Positions 10,055 through 18,579 of a DNA stretch of 64,000 nucleotides are shown one piece after another. The stretch comes from Pelomonas sp. Root1444 (GTDB lineage Bacteria; Pseudomonadota; Gammaproteobacteria; Burkholderiales; Burkholderiaceae_C). Under the pieces are notes generated by a model. It made no database searches and was not told the origin of the DNA. It saw only the letters and a program-made list of their open reading frames with translations. The position numbers and the translations under genes were made by a program. Location: contig NZ_LMFP01000008.1 of assembly GCF_001426885.1 (NCBI RefSeq), forward strand, positions 76,220 to 140,219, in the 5' to 3' direction. The stretch's first letter is position 1; each line of letters opens with the position of its first letter.

Positions 10055-11500
10055 TCAGTCGATCAGGCTGGCAATCTTGCCCGGCTGGAAGTGCAGGTCG
10101 ATGAAATCGGCCAGGCCGTCGAAGACGGCGTCCAGCGGCCGGGCCGCCTGGCCGAACAGCGCCTGCAGCACGGCCGGTTGTTCGAACAGGCCATGGGCGT
10201 AGACGCCCAGCACCTGGCCCGCCTGCCAGCCGATGGCCTCGCCGGCGGCATTGCGCAGCGCCACGCGGGGCGCCTCGAACGCCGGGTGGGCGCGCGTGCG
10301 GCCGTGGCGGATCTCGTAGCCGCGCGCCTGCACCAGGCTCAGCGGCGCCCAGGGGCCGGTCAGCGGGTCGAAGGCGACGGCGGTGTCGAGCAGCAGCTTC
10401 TGCGCCTCGAACACCGTCACCAGCGGCAGCAGCCCCAGGCCCGGCGCGTTGCCGTCCACGCCCACCGTGTCGATGAGCGCTTCGCCCAGCATCTGCAGGC
10501 CGCCGCAGATGCCCAGCACCGGGCCGGCATGCGCGTTGATGGCGGCATCCAGCTTCTGCGCGCGCAGCCAGGCCAGGTCGGCCGCGGTGGACTTGCTGCC
10601 GGGCAGGATGATCCAGTCCGCGCCGGTCAGGTCTTGCGGCTCGCGCGCCCAGGACAGGCGCACGCCGGGCAGCTGGCGCAGCGGCTGGAACTCGTCGAGG
10701 TTGGAGATGCGCGGGTAGGCGACGATGGCGATGTGCAGGCCGGCGCCGGTGCTGCGGTCGTCGAACACGCCGTCCTCCTCCGGCAGGCCGTGGCCGTGCC
10801 ACATCGGCAGCGTGGCGATGGTGGGCACGTCGGTGAGCAGCTGCAGCTGCTCGGGGCCGGGCGACAGCAGGCCGGCATCGCCGCGGAAGCGGTTCAGCAC
10901 GAAACCCCGGATCTGCGCGCGCACGTCGGCGGGCATCAGCTGGTGCGTGCCGTACAGATGCGCGAAGGCGCCGCCGCGGTCGATGTCGGTCACCAGCAGG
11001 CAGGCGGCGCGGGAGGCGCGCGCGGTGCCGAGGTTGACGTAGTCGCTGGCCGCGAGGTTGATCTCGGCCGGCGAGCCCGCGCCCTCGATGACCACCACGT
11101 CGTTCTCGGCCATCAGCTCGTGCAGCGCGGCCTCGGCACGCGGCCACAGGCGGGCGCTGCGTTCGCGCCATGGCAGGTCGGACAGCGTCGTGTCGACCTC
11201 GCCCAGCATGACGACCTGGCTGTGCGTGTCGGCCTCGGGCTTGAGCAGCACCGGGTTCATGCGCACCTCGGGCACGCGGCGCGCGGCCAGGGCCTGGAAG
11301 TACTGGGCGCTGCCGATCTCGCCCATGCGATCGGCCAGCCCGGGCACGACGCGCGCGTTGTTGCTCATGTTCTGCGCCTTGAAGGGCGCGACCTTGAGCC
11401 CCTGGCGCGCGTACCAGCGGCACAGCGCGGTAGCCAGCCAGCTTTTGCCGGCGCCGCTGGTGGTGCCCAGCACCATGACGGCCTTGCCTCGGTGGCTCAT
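10055..11500 (-). CDS. cobQ: Cobyric acid synthase
   Basis: Amidates side chains b, d, e and g of adenosylcobyrinic acid a,c-diamide using glutamine and ATP. The 481-aa protein has an N-terminal P-loop-like dethiobiotin-synthetase fold ('MVLGTTSGAGKSWLATALCR', 'KAQNMSNNARVV') and a C-terminal type I glutaminase with the nucleophile in 'VLGICGGLQMLG' and His in 'VYAHGLFEQP'. It is the last recognised cobalamin gene of the riboswitch-led operon, 73 bases after cobD. Confidence 0.95.
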   Translation of the reverse strand: MSHRGKAVMVLGTTSGAGKSWLATALCRWYARQGLKVAPFKAQNMSNNARVVPGLADRMGEIGSAQYFQALAARRVPEVRMNPVLLKPEADTHSQVVMLGEVDTTLSDLPWRERSARLWPRAEAALHELMAENDVVVIEGAGSPAEINLAASDYVNLGTARASRAACLLVTDIDRGGAFAHLYGTHQLMPADVRAQIRGFVLNRFRGDAGLLSPGPEQLQLLTDVPTIATLPMWHGHGLPEEDGVFDDRSTGAGLHIAIVAYPRISNLDEFQPLRQLPGVRLSWAREPQDLTGADWIILPGSKSTAADLAWLRAQKLDAAINAHAGPVLGICGGLQMLGEALIDTVGVDGNAPGLGLLPLVTVFEAQKLLLDTAVAFDPLTGPWAPLSLVQARGYEIRHGRTRAHPAFEAPRVALRNAAGEAIGWQAGQVLGVYAHGLFEQPAVLQALFGQAARPLDAVFDGLADFIDLHFQPGKIASLID

Positions 11501-11573
11501 GGGCGCACCCTTCGGCCTGCGGCCCGTTCCGCCAAGCGGGCGCGAGCTTGCTTGGGATGGCCCGATGCTGCGC

Positions 11574-12563
11574 TCATGAGTTCTCTCCTTCGATATCGAT
11601 CAAGGCCTGCCGCAACGCCTGCTGGGCGGCCGGCGGCTGGGCCGACACACGCACCCAGCCGGGCAGGCCGAACGAGGCGGCGTCGCGCACCTGGATGCCG
11701 CGCTCACGCAGCCGCGGCGCCGTGCCGGGCCGCGGCGGGCGGGCCAGCCAGAAGTTGGTGCAACTCGGCAACTGCTGCCATTGGCGGTCGGCCAGCAGCG
11801 CGCGCTGCGCGGCGGTCCATTCGCGCAGCCGGGCGCGTGCAGCGGCCAGCCAGGCCTGGGTGTCGTCGTCCAGCCAATGCGTCAGCAAGGCCACGCCCTC
11901 GGCCGACAGCACCCAGCTGGGCGCCAGCAACCGCGCATGCGCCCAGGCCGCGTCGGCCGCGGGCGCGATGAGATAGCCCGCGCGCACGCCGGTCAGGCCC
12001 AGCGCCTTGTTGGGGCAGACGAGCTGCCAGGCCTGGGGCGGCAGTGGCGGGGCTTGGCCCAGCAGGCGCAGCGGCTCGTAGGCGCGGTCGACGACGACGA
12101 GATGGCCGTCCAGCGCCGGCCAGGCCGCGGCGCTCGCGCCCGTCGGGTTGCAAGGCTCGCAGATCCAGACCAGCGCCGGTGCGGTGGGCTGGATGTCGGC
12201 GGGCTCGGCATAGGGCTTCGCGGCCAGGCCCAGCGCCTGGGCGGCGACGGCGTAGTCACCAAAGCCCGGCTGCGGCACCCACACCTCATGGTGGCCGGCG
12301 CGCATCGCGGCCAGCGTCATGCGGCGTATGCCCTCGGCGCCGCCGGCCGTGGGCAGCACGAGTTCTGCGTCGCTGTCGCCGCCGAGGCGGCGGCGCAGCG
12401 CGCGGTACTGCGGGTCGGGGTAGCTGCGGCGGTCGGCGTTCGACACGGCCTGCCACAGCGCGGGTGGCGGGCCGAGCGGGCTGGCATTGGTCGAGAAGTC
12501 GTGCATCGGCACCGGCCCACCGTCGGGGCCGCCATGCTCGGGTTGCAGCGGCGCTGCCTTCAT
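11574..12563 (-). CDS. cobD: L-threonine-O-3-phosphate decarboxylase
   Basis: PLP enzyme making (R)-1-amino-2-propanol phosphate, the nucleotide-loop linker of cobalamin (called cobC in Pseudomonas). The 329-aa protein starts 'MKAAPLQPEHGGPDGGPVPM' and shows 'HDFSTNASPLGPPPALWQA', 'ICEPCNPTGA', 'VVDRAYEPL' and the PLP lysine in 'LVCPNKALGLTGVRAGYL'. It is shorter than HisC, which it otherwise resembles; the cobalamin neighbourhood decides the call. The start overlaps the cbiB stop by 4 bases. Confidence 0.88.
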   Translation of the reverse strand: MKAAPLQPEHGGPDGGPVPMHDFSTNASPLGPPPALWQAVSNADRRSYPDPQYRALRRRLGGDSDAELVLPTAGGAEGIRRMTLAAMRAGHHEVWVPQPGFGDYAVAAQALGLAAKPYAEPADIQPTAPALVWICEPCNPTGASAAAWPALDGHLVVVDRAYEPLRLLGQAPPLPPQAWQLVCPNKALGLTGVRAGYLIAPAADAAWAHARLLAPSWVLSAEGVALLTHWLDDDTQAWLAAARARLREWTAAQRALLADRQWQQLPSCTNFWLARPPRPGTAPRLRERGIQVRDAASFGLPGWVRVSAQPPAAQQALRQALIDIEGENS

Positions 12564-13483
12564 GCTCGCAGCGCCCAGGCCAGCGCGGCGATCAGCACGG
12601 CGCCCGTGACGACGGCCTGGCTTGCGACGGCACGCGCGGCGTGCAGGTGACCGGCCTGCGCCGGGCCACCGGTCGCGTTCAGCGTGTAGACGCCGGGCTT
12701 GGACAGCTTCACGTTCAAGCGCAGCGCCATCGCGGCCATCGGCCAGCCGCTGTTGGGTGACGGCGTGCGGCGCGCTTCGCGCAGCAGCGTCGGCACCGCC
12801 GGCGGCATCAGCACCAGCGCGGTCAGTCGCGCCGGCAGCCATGACAGCAGGTCGTCTGCCCGCGCCGCCCATTTGCCGCACCACTCGCGTTCGTCCCGGT
12901 AGCCCCACATGGCATCCGCGGTGTTCGCGAAGCGGTAGAGGGCCGCGCCGGGCAGGCCCAGGATGGCGAACCAGAACAGGGGGGCGATGACGGAGTCGTT
13001 GAGGTTCTCGGCCAGCGTCTCGATGGCGGCTTCGCGGACTTCGGTGTCCGTCAGCGCCGAGGTGTCGCGGCTGACGAGGCGGGACAGGCGTTGGCGGCCG
13101 GCGGGCAGGGATTCTTCGAGCGCGGTTTCGACGGCCATGGCTTCGTCGGCGAGCATGCGCCAGGCGAGCAGGGGCTTGAGGAGCAGGCCGATCAGCAGGG
13201 CGGTGGCGAGCAGCCGCCAGGGTGGCGAGTGCCAGGGCTGTAGGGCGAGCAACAGCCAGCCTTCCAGCCAGAGAGCGATGAATGCGGTGGCCGCGGCACC
13301 GGTCAGCCAGGCGAGGGCGCCGGCGGTGAAGGCAACGGGTGGGGGCAGCCGCGTCAGTTGGAAGAGGCCGAGGTAGCGGCCCATGCCGACGACAGGGTGC
13401 GCCCAGGTGGGCGGTTCGCCGAATGCGCGGTCGATGAGCAGTGCTAGGAGCATGGCTAGCGGCAGTAGCGAGGGCATGAGCAT
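12560..13483 (-). CDS. cbiB: Adenosylcobinamide-phosphate synthase
   Basis: Integral membrane enzyme attaching aminopropanol phosphate to adenosylcobyric acid (CobD in Pseudomonas naming). The 307-aa protein has several hydrophobic spans and family signatures 'DRAFGEPPTWAHPVVGMGRY', 'ETLAENLNDSVIAPLFWFA', 'GLPGAALYRFANTADAMWGY' and 'NSGWPMAAMALRLNV'. The ATG at 13483 has AGGAG 8 bases upstream. The 85 bases between it and cobO hold no gene. Confidence 0.94.
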   Translation of the reverse strand: MLMPSLLPLAMLLALLIDRAFGEPPTWAHPVVGMGRYLGLFQLTRLPPPVAFTAGALAWLTGAAATAFIALWLEGWLLLALQPWHSPPWRLLATALLIGLLLKPLLAWRMLADEAMAVETALEESLPAGRQRLSRLVSRDTSALTDTEVREAAIETLAENLNDSVIAPLFWFAILGLPGAALYRFANTADAMWGYRDEREWCGKWAARADDLLSWLPARLTALVLMPPAVPTLLREARRTPSPNSGWPMAAMALRLNVKLSKPGVYTLNATGGPAQAGHLHAARAVASQAVVTGAVLIAALAWALRA

Positions 13484-13568
13484 CTTGGCTACTCCTGCTT
13501 AGCGGCCAGAGTGGTGCCGGGAGTTGGCGCAAAGCCGCAGCGACGGAGGGCGCTCACACCGCCAGCGA

Positions 13569-14138
13569 TCAATCCTCGATGCCCCGTTGCGCCGGCACCC
13601 CGGCCTTGTAGTGGTGCTTCACCAGCGTCATCTCCGTCACCGTGTCCGCCAGCTCGATCAGCTCGGCCGGCGCGCCGCGCCCCGTCAGCACCACGTGCAC
13701 GTGCGGCGGCCGCTCGCGCAGGCAGGCCAGCACGCCGTCCAGCGGCAGCCAGCCGTAGCGCAGCGGGTACATGATCTCGTCCAGCACCACCAGGAAGTGC
13801 TCACCCGCGCGGATGCTGGCCTCGGCCCGCGCCCAGCCCTCACGCGCCAACTGAGCGGAGTGATCGAGGTCCTTGCTCTTCCACGAGAAGCCGTCGCCCA
13901 GCCCGACGATGGGCACGCCGAGCTGCTCGAAGACGCGGTGCTCGCCGAAGCGGGCGCTGGGCACCTTCATGAACTGGTAGATCAGCACCGGCTTGCCGCG
14001 CCCATGCGCGCGCAGCGCGAGCCCGAAGGCCGCCGTGCTCTTGCCCTTGCCGTCGCCGGTGTGCACCAGCACGAGGCCGCGGCGTTCGGCGGGCTGCTCC
14101 AGGCGCTTGTGGTCCAGCGGCGGGGTTTCGATTTCCAT
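13569..14138 (-). CDS. cobO: Cob(I)yrinic acid a,c-diamide adenosyltransferase
   Basis: Adenosylates the cobalt of corrinoids (CobO/BtuR family, ATP-dependent). The 189-aa protein has the P-loop 'HTGDGKGKSTAAFGLALRAH' (GDGKGKST at 28-35), 'LVVLDEIMYPLRYGWL' and 'VVLTGRGAPAELIELADTVTEM', all diagnostic. It begins at ATG 14138, 4 bases after the cobB stop. Confidence 0.95.
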   Translation of the reverse strand: MEIETPPLDHKRLEQPAERRGLVLVHTGDGKGKSTAAFGLALRAHGRGKPVLIYQFMKVPSARFGEHRVFEQLGVPIVGLGDGFSWKSKDLDHSAQLAREGWARAEASIRAGEHFLVVLDEIMYPLRYGWLPLDGVLACLRERPPHVHVVLTGRGAPAELIELADTVTEMTLVKHHYKAGVPAQRGIED

Positions 14139-14142
14139 GTTT

Positions 14143-15432
14143 TCAGCCCTTGAAGAAGGCGGCGACCGCCTCGGGGTTGGACGGGAAGTAGTGGTGCACG
14201 TAGCTCGCGCGCAGCGAGCCGTGCTGGTAGAGCATCTCGGCCGTCTTGCCGCCGTTGGGGTTGCTGGCCTGGGCGATCGGTGCGAGCGGCGTGTCCAGCG
14301 TCGAGTAGTGATAGCTGTGGCCGCGCAGCGGGCCCTCGGGCCAGGCGATGGCCTGCAGGCCCAGCGCCGCGAGGCGGTGCTGCACATGCGCGCGGCCGGG
14401 CATCACGCCGGCCATGCGGTGCGCCTCGCCCGCCGCGTCGGTCAGCTCGTCGAGCAGCGCCAGCATGCCGCCGCATTCGGCCAGCAGGGGCTTGCCTTGC
14501 GCCAGGTGGGCGGCCATGGCGGTGGCCAGCGTGGGGTGGGCGCCCAGCGCGTCGGCATGCAGCTCGGGGTAGCCGCCGGGCAGCCACAGCGCGTCGCAGG
14601 CGGGCAGGGCCTCGTGGCGCAGCGGCGAGAAGAAGGCCAGCTCGACGCCCAGGGCGCGCAGCAGGTCCAGGTTGGCCGCGTAGATGAAGCCGAACGCCGC
14701 GTCGCGCGCGATGGCGATGCGGCGGCCTTGCAGCAGCGGTTTCGGCGGCGCGTCGGCCTCGGCCGCGAAGTCCATGGGCTTGAAGGCCAGGCCCGGCCGC
14801 AGGCCGGCCTCCCAGGCGTCGGCCCAGGCGTCGAGCTGCGCATCCAACCCCGGCTGCTCCAGCGCCTGCACCAGGCCCAGATGGCGCTCGGGCAGGATCA
14901 GCCGGGGCTCGCGCGGCAGCGCGGCGATCAGCGGCAGGTCGTCCGGCAGGCCTTCGCCGAGCATGCGCCCGTGGGCTGCGCTGCCGATGCGGTTGGCGAT
15001 GACGCCGCAGTGGTGCAGCTCGGGGCGAAAGCGCTGCAAGCCGGTGGCCAGCGCGGCAAACGTCTGTGCCATGGCCGAGGCGTCGATGACGCAGACGACC
15101 GGCAGGCCGAAGGCGGCGGCCAGGTCGGCGCTGCTCGGGTTGCCGTCGAACAGGCCCATGACGCCCTCGACGAGGATGAGATCGGCCTCGGCCGCCGCCT
15201 GCGCGAGCAGCGACTGGCAATGCGCGAAGCCGCCCATGAAGAGGTCGAGCTGGTAGACCGGCGCGGCGCTGGCGCGCTCCAGGATGCTGGGGTCGAGGAA
15301 GTCCGGCCCGGTCTTGAAGACGCGCACGCGCCGGCCGCGGCGCGCATGGCTGCGTGCGATGGCGGCGGTGATGCTGGTCTTGCCCGAGCCGGAGGACGGG
15401 GCGCTGATGAAAAGGGCGGGGCAACGACTCAT
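14143..15432 (-). CDS. cobB: Cobyrinic (hydrogenobyrinic) acid a,c-diamide synthase
   Basis: 429-aa CbiA/CobB amidotransferase acting on side chains a and c. The N-terminal ATP-binding half starts 'MSRCPALFISAPSSGSGKTS', followed by 'KTGPDFLDPSILERAS' and 'EGVMGLFDG'. The C-terminal glutaminase half has 'WLPGGYPELHA' and the nucleophile in 'LLAECGGMLALLDEL'. The start overlaps the btuD stop by 4 bases. Which of CobB or CbiA chemistry applies depends on the aerobic or anaerobic route, which is not encoded here. Confidence 0.93.
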   Translation of the reverse strand: MSRCPALFISAPSSGSGKTSITAAIARSHARRGRRVRVFKTGPDFLDPSILERASAAPVYQLDLFMGGFAHCQSLLAQAAAEADLILVEGVMGLFDGNPSSADLAAAFGLPVVCVIDASAMAQTFAALATGLQRFRPELHHCGVIANRIGSAAHGRMLGEGLPDDLPLIAALPREPRLILPERHLGLVQALEQPGLDAQLDAWADAWEAGLRPGLAFKPMDFAAEADAPPKPLLQGRRIAIARDAAFGFIYAANLDLLRALGVELAFFSPLRHEALPACDALWLPGGYPELHADALGAHPTLATAMAAHLAQGKPLLAECGGMLALLDELTDAAGEAHRMAGVMPGRAHVQHRLAALGLQAIAWPEGPLRGHSYHYSTLDTPLAPIAQASNPNGGKTAEMLYQHGSLRASYVHHYFPSNPEAVAAFFKG

Positions 15433-16187
15433 AAAGGCAGGGCGACCCAGCGCCCTTCGATCTGTGCGATGTGCAGGCTGGGGCCGAAGACGCGCTTGAG
15501 CGCCTCGTGCGTGGCGGCGTCCGCGGGCGAGCCGGCGTGCACGATGCGGCCGTCGGCCATCAGCACGAGGTGGTCGGCCTGCAGCGCCAGGTGCAGCTCG
15601 TGCAGCACGCTGACGACGCTGCGGCCGGCGGCCACGCGGGCCCGCACCAGGGCCATCCATTCGGCCTGGTGGGGCGGGTCCAGGTGGGCAAGGGGCTCAT
15701 CCATCAGAGTCAGCGGTGCCTCCACCGCTAGGGCCCGCGCCAGCAGCACGCGCTGGCGCTCGCCGCCCGACAGCGACCCGAGCCGCCGCTCGCGCCAGGC
15801 CCAGCTCTGCGTGGCCTGCATGGCGGCCTGCACGGCGGCATGGTCGGCCGCGGTGGGCGCGGCCAGCCAGGGCCGGTGCGGCAGGCGGCCCAGCTGCACG
15901 ACGTCCTGCGCCGTCAGGTCGTCGGCGCCGGTTTCCTGCTGGCCCATCCACGCGAGGTGGCGGGCGCGTTCGCGGCTGGGCCAGTCGGCCAGCGGCCTGC
16001 CGGCCAACTGCACGCTACCGTCGCAGCGCTGCAGACCGGCGATGGCACGCAGCAGCGTCGATTTGCCGGCGCCGTTGGGGCCGACGATGGCCGTCCAGCG
16101 GGCCTGCGGGATGTCGAGGTCGATGCCGTGGATCAGGTCACGGCCATCGATGCGCACGCGGTCGATGCGGGCATGCAAGGCACTCAT
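15429..16187 (-). CDS. btuD: Cobalamin ABC transporter ATPase
   Basis: 252-aa ATPase of the FecE/BtuD class powering corrinoid import. Walker A is 'GPNGAGKST' (36-44), the signature is 'LSGGERQRVLLARAL', Walker B is 'PLTLMDEPLAHLD' and the switch His is in 'VLHELHLAL'. It lies between the permease gene and cobB with 4-base overlaps on both sides, and the cobalamin context sets the substrate. Confidence 0.93.
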   Translation of the reverse strand: MSALHARIDRVRIDGRDLIHGIDLDIPQARWTAIVGPNGAGKSTLLRAIAGLQRCDGSVQLAGRPLADWPSRERARHLAWMGQQETGADDLTAQDVVQLGRLPHRPWLAAPTAADHAAVQAAMQATQSWAWRERRLGSLSGGERQRVLLARALAVEAPLTLMDEPLAHLDPPHQAEWMALVRARVAAGRSVVSVLHELHLALQADHLVLMADGRIVHAGSPADAATHEALKRVFGPSLHIAQIEGRWVALPL

Positions 16188-17164
16188 CGCTTGGGGGCTC
16201 CTCGGCGATGCATCAGCACCAGCAGATACACGCCGCCCAGCAGCGCCGTGACCAGCCCCACCGGCAGTTCCTGCGGCCGGATGAGGCCGCGCGCCAGCAC
16301 GTCCGCCGCCAGCAGCAGCGCGCCGCCCGCAGCGGCCGACAGCAGGATCAGCCGGCCGTGCAGCATCGGGCACAGCACGCGCACGAGGTGCGGCGCCACC
16401 AGCCCGACGAAGGCCACGATGCCGGTCTGCGCGACGGCGGCGCCGGTGGCCAGCGCGAAGGCGAAGATCAGCAGCAGCCGCACCAGCCCCATGCGCACGC
16501 CCAGCGATGCGGCGGTCGCTTCGCCCAGCGTCAATGCGTCCAGTGCCGGGCTGGCGACCAGGCCGATGAGGAGGGCCGCCGCGCCGCTGGCGGCCATCAC
16601 GGCGACGCTGCTCCAGCCCAGCAGCCCGGTGTTGCCCAGCAGGAAGGCCTGCATCGCGCGCAGGATGTCTGGCGCCCACAGCGTGGCCAGGCCGGTCAGC
16701 GCGTTCAGCACCACGCCGACGACGACGCCCGCCAGCAGCAGCCGCAGCGTCTGCTCCACGCCGCGCGCGAGCACCAGCGTCAGGCCCACGCCCACCAGCG
16801 TGCCGACGAAGGCGATGCCGGTCAGGCCGACGTGGGCGAGCAGCGACGAGGTCTGCGGCGAGACGCCGGTCAGAGCCAGTGCGACGGCGACGGCCAGGCC
16901 GGCGCCCGAGGCGCTGCCCAGCAGGTAGGGGTCGGCCAGCGGGTTGCGGAACAGCCCCTGCGCCATCGCGCCGGCCATGCCCAGCAGCGCGCCGGCGCAC
17001 CACGCGCCGAGCGACCGCGGCAGGCGGATCTCCCACAGGATGACGGCCATGCCGTCGTCCTGCAGGTCCGCCCAGCCGGTGCTGCCGATGAGCACGCCGG
17101 CCAGCACGCCAAGCCCGCCGATGACGAGCAGCAGCGTGAGCAGCAGACCGGGACGGACGTTCAT
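16184..17164 (-). CDS. btuC: Cobalamin ABC transporter permease
   Basis: 326-aa FecCD-family permease with about ten hydrophobic spans, starting 'MNVRPGLLLTLLLVIGGLGV'. Family motifs include 'LWEIRLPRSLGAWCAGALLG', 'FRNPLADPYLLGSASGAG' and 'GLVAPHLVRVLCPMLHGR'. The ATG at 17164 shares one base with the btuF stop (TGATG). It works with BtuF in the periplasm and BtuD in the cytoplasm. Confidence 0.93.
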   Translation of the reverse strand: MNVRPGLLLTLLLVIGGLGVLAGVLIGSTGWADLQDDGMAVILWEIRLPRSLGAWCAGALLGMAGAMAQGLFRNPLADPYLLGSASGAGLAVAVALALTGVSPQTSSLLAHVGLTGIAFVGTLVGVGLTLVLARGVEQTLRLLLAGVVVGVVLNALTGLATLWAPDILRAMQAFLLGNTGLLGWSSVAVMAASGAAALLIGLVASPALDALTLGEATAASLGVRMGLVRLLLIFAFALATGAAVAQTGIVAFVGLVAPHLVRVLCPMLHGRLILLSAAAGGALLLAADVLARGLIRPQELPVGLVTALLGGVYLLVLMHRRGAPKR

Positions 17165-18021
17165 CACGGCGCGGTCTTCTCGCGCAGGCACTTGGCCATG
17201 ATCTGCGCGGCCTCGGCCATCCGCGGACCGGGGCGCGACAGGATGTCGCCGTCCTCGGCCTTGAACACGCAGACGCGGCCGCGCTGGATGGCTTCGATGC
17301 GGTCCCAGCCGGGGCGTGCGCCGAGGCCCTCGGAGCCGCGCTGGCCGATCATGATCAGCGCCGGGTTGGCCTTCACGACGAACTCCGCGTTGATCTTGGG
17401 GAAGGGGCCCAGCTCGGGCGGGATGATGTTGCCGGCACCCAGCCTGGTGAGCGTCTCGCCCATGAAGGACACGGTGCCCGCGGCGTACAGGCCGCTCGCG
17501 ACCTCGTAGTACACGCGCACGCCGCGCGCATGCGGCGGCACGCTGCCGGCCGCGGCGGCCACGCCGGCCTCGATGCGGCGCCAGACGCGCTGCGCATCCG
17601 CCACGCCCAGCACCTGGCCGATGGTGCCCAGCACCCGCTGCACGTCCTTGTAGGAGCGCGGCTCCAGCGCGATGACCTTCATGCCCAGCGCGCGCAGCCG
17701 CTCGGCCACCCGCGATGACACGGCCACCAGCACCACGTCGGGCTTCAGCGCCGCGATCAGCTCGACGTTGGTGTCGTCCATGCCGCCGAGCTTGGGCAGC
17801 GCGTTCACCTGCGCGGGGAAGTTGGAGTAGCGGTCCACGCCGACGAGGCGGCCGCAGGCGCCCAGCTCGCAGACGGTCTCGGTCAGCGACGGCAGCAGGC
17901 TGACGACGCGCTGCGGCGGTGCCGGCACCTGGGTGACGTGGCCCAGGTCGTCCTTGATCTCGACCGCGCCGGCGGGCAGCGCGAGGGCCAGCAGCAACAG
18001 GGCAAACAGGCGTTCAAGCAT
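17164..18021 (-). CDS. btuF: Periplasmic cobalamin-binding protein
   Basis: 285-aa class III solute-binding protein. The signal peptide 'MLERLFALLLLALALPAGA' is followed by 'PQRVVSLLPSLTETVCELGA' and 'LKPDVVLVAVSSRVAERLRA', the usual BtuF/FhuD pattern. It overlaps cobU by 8 bases upstream and btuC by one base downstream. Substrate assignment rests on the riboswitch and the neighbouring cob genes. Confidence 0.92.
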   Translation of the reverse strand: MLERLFALLLLALALPAGAVEIKDDLGHVTQVPAPPQRVVSLLPSLTETVCELGACGRLVGVDRYSNFPAQVNALPKLGGMDDTNVELIAALKPDVVLVAVSSRVAERLRALGMKVIALEPRSYKDVQRVLGTIGQVLGVADAQRVWRRIEAGVAAAAGSVPPHARGVRVYYEVASGLYAAGTVSFMGETLTRLGAGNIIPPELGPFPKINAEFVVKANPALIMIGQRGSEGLGARPGWDRIEAIQRGRVCVFKAEDGDILSRPGPRMAEAAQIMAKCLREKTAP

Positions 18022-18571
18022 CGCAAGCGTCCTCGACGGGGCGGGTCCAGGCCTGGCCCGCGACCATCAGTGTGAGCTGCCCGCACAGGCGCGCGACGTC
18101 CTGGTTGAGCCGGCCCAGTTCATCGACGAAGCCGCGCACCTCGCGGCCCAGGGGCGACACGCCCCAGCCGACCTCGTTGGAAACGAAGACGACCGGCGAG
18201 GCCAGGCGCGGCAGCAGGCCCAGCAGCGCGGCGCGCTCGGTGGCCCAGCCGGCAGCGTCGGGTGCGGTGCCCATGGGCATCAACCAGTTCGTCAGCCACA
18301 GCGTCAGGCAGTCCACGACGACGAGCGTGCCTGCGTCATCCGCCTGCTGCAAGGCCGCGCACAGCGCCAGGGGCGCCTCGACCGTCTCGAAGCCCACCGG
18401 CCGGGCGGCGCGGTGGTGGGCGATGCGCGCCCGCATCTCGTCGTCGGCGGCCAGCGCGGTGGCGATGACCGCGACGCGGCCGCCGCCGGCCTGCCAGCGC
18501 AGGGCCAGGGCTTCAGCGCGGCGCGACTTGCCGCTGCGCTGGCCGCCGACGATGAGGTCGTGTGCGCTCAT
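18014..18571 (-). CDS. cobU: Adenosylcobinamide kinase / guanylyltransferase
   Basis: 185-aa bifunctional enzyme (CobU, or CobP) phosphorylating adenosylcobinamide and adding GMP. The P-loop is 'IVGGQRSGKSRRAEAL' (GGQRSGKS at 9-16); 'VVDCLTLWLTNWLM' and 'VVFVSNEVGWGVSPLGREVR' are diagnostic. It follows btuB by 8 bases. Its product would normally go to CobS, which is not in this window. Confidence 0.95.
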   Translation of the reverse strand: MSAHDLIVGGQRSGKSRRAEALALRWQAGGGRVAVIATALAADDEMRARIAHHRAARPVGFETVEAPLALCAALQQADDAGTLVVVDCLTLWLTNWLMPMGTAPDAAGWATERAALLGLLPRLASPVVFVSNEVGWGVSPLGREVRGFVDELGRLNQDVARLCGQLTLMVAGQAWTRPVEDACDA

Positions 18572-18579
18572 CGCGGTCC

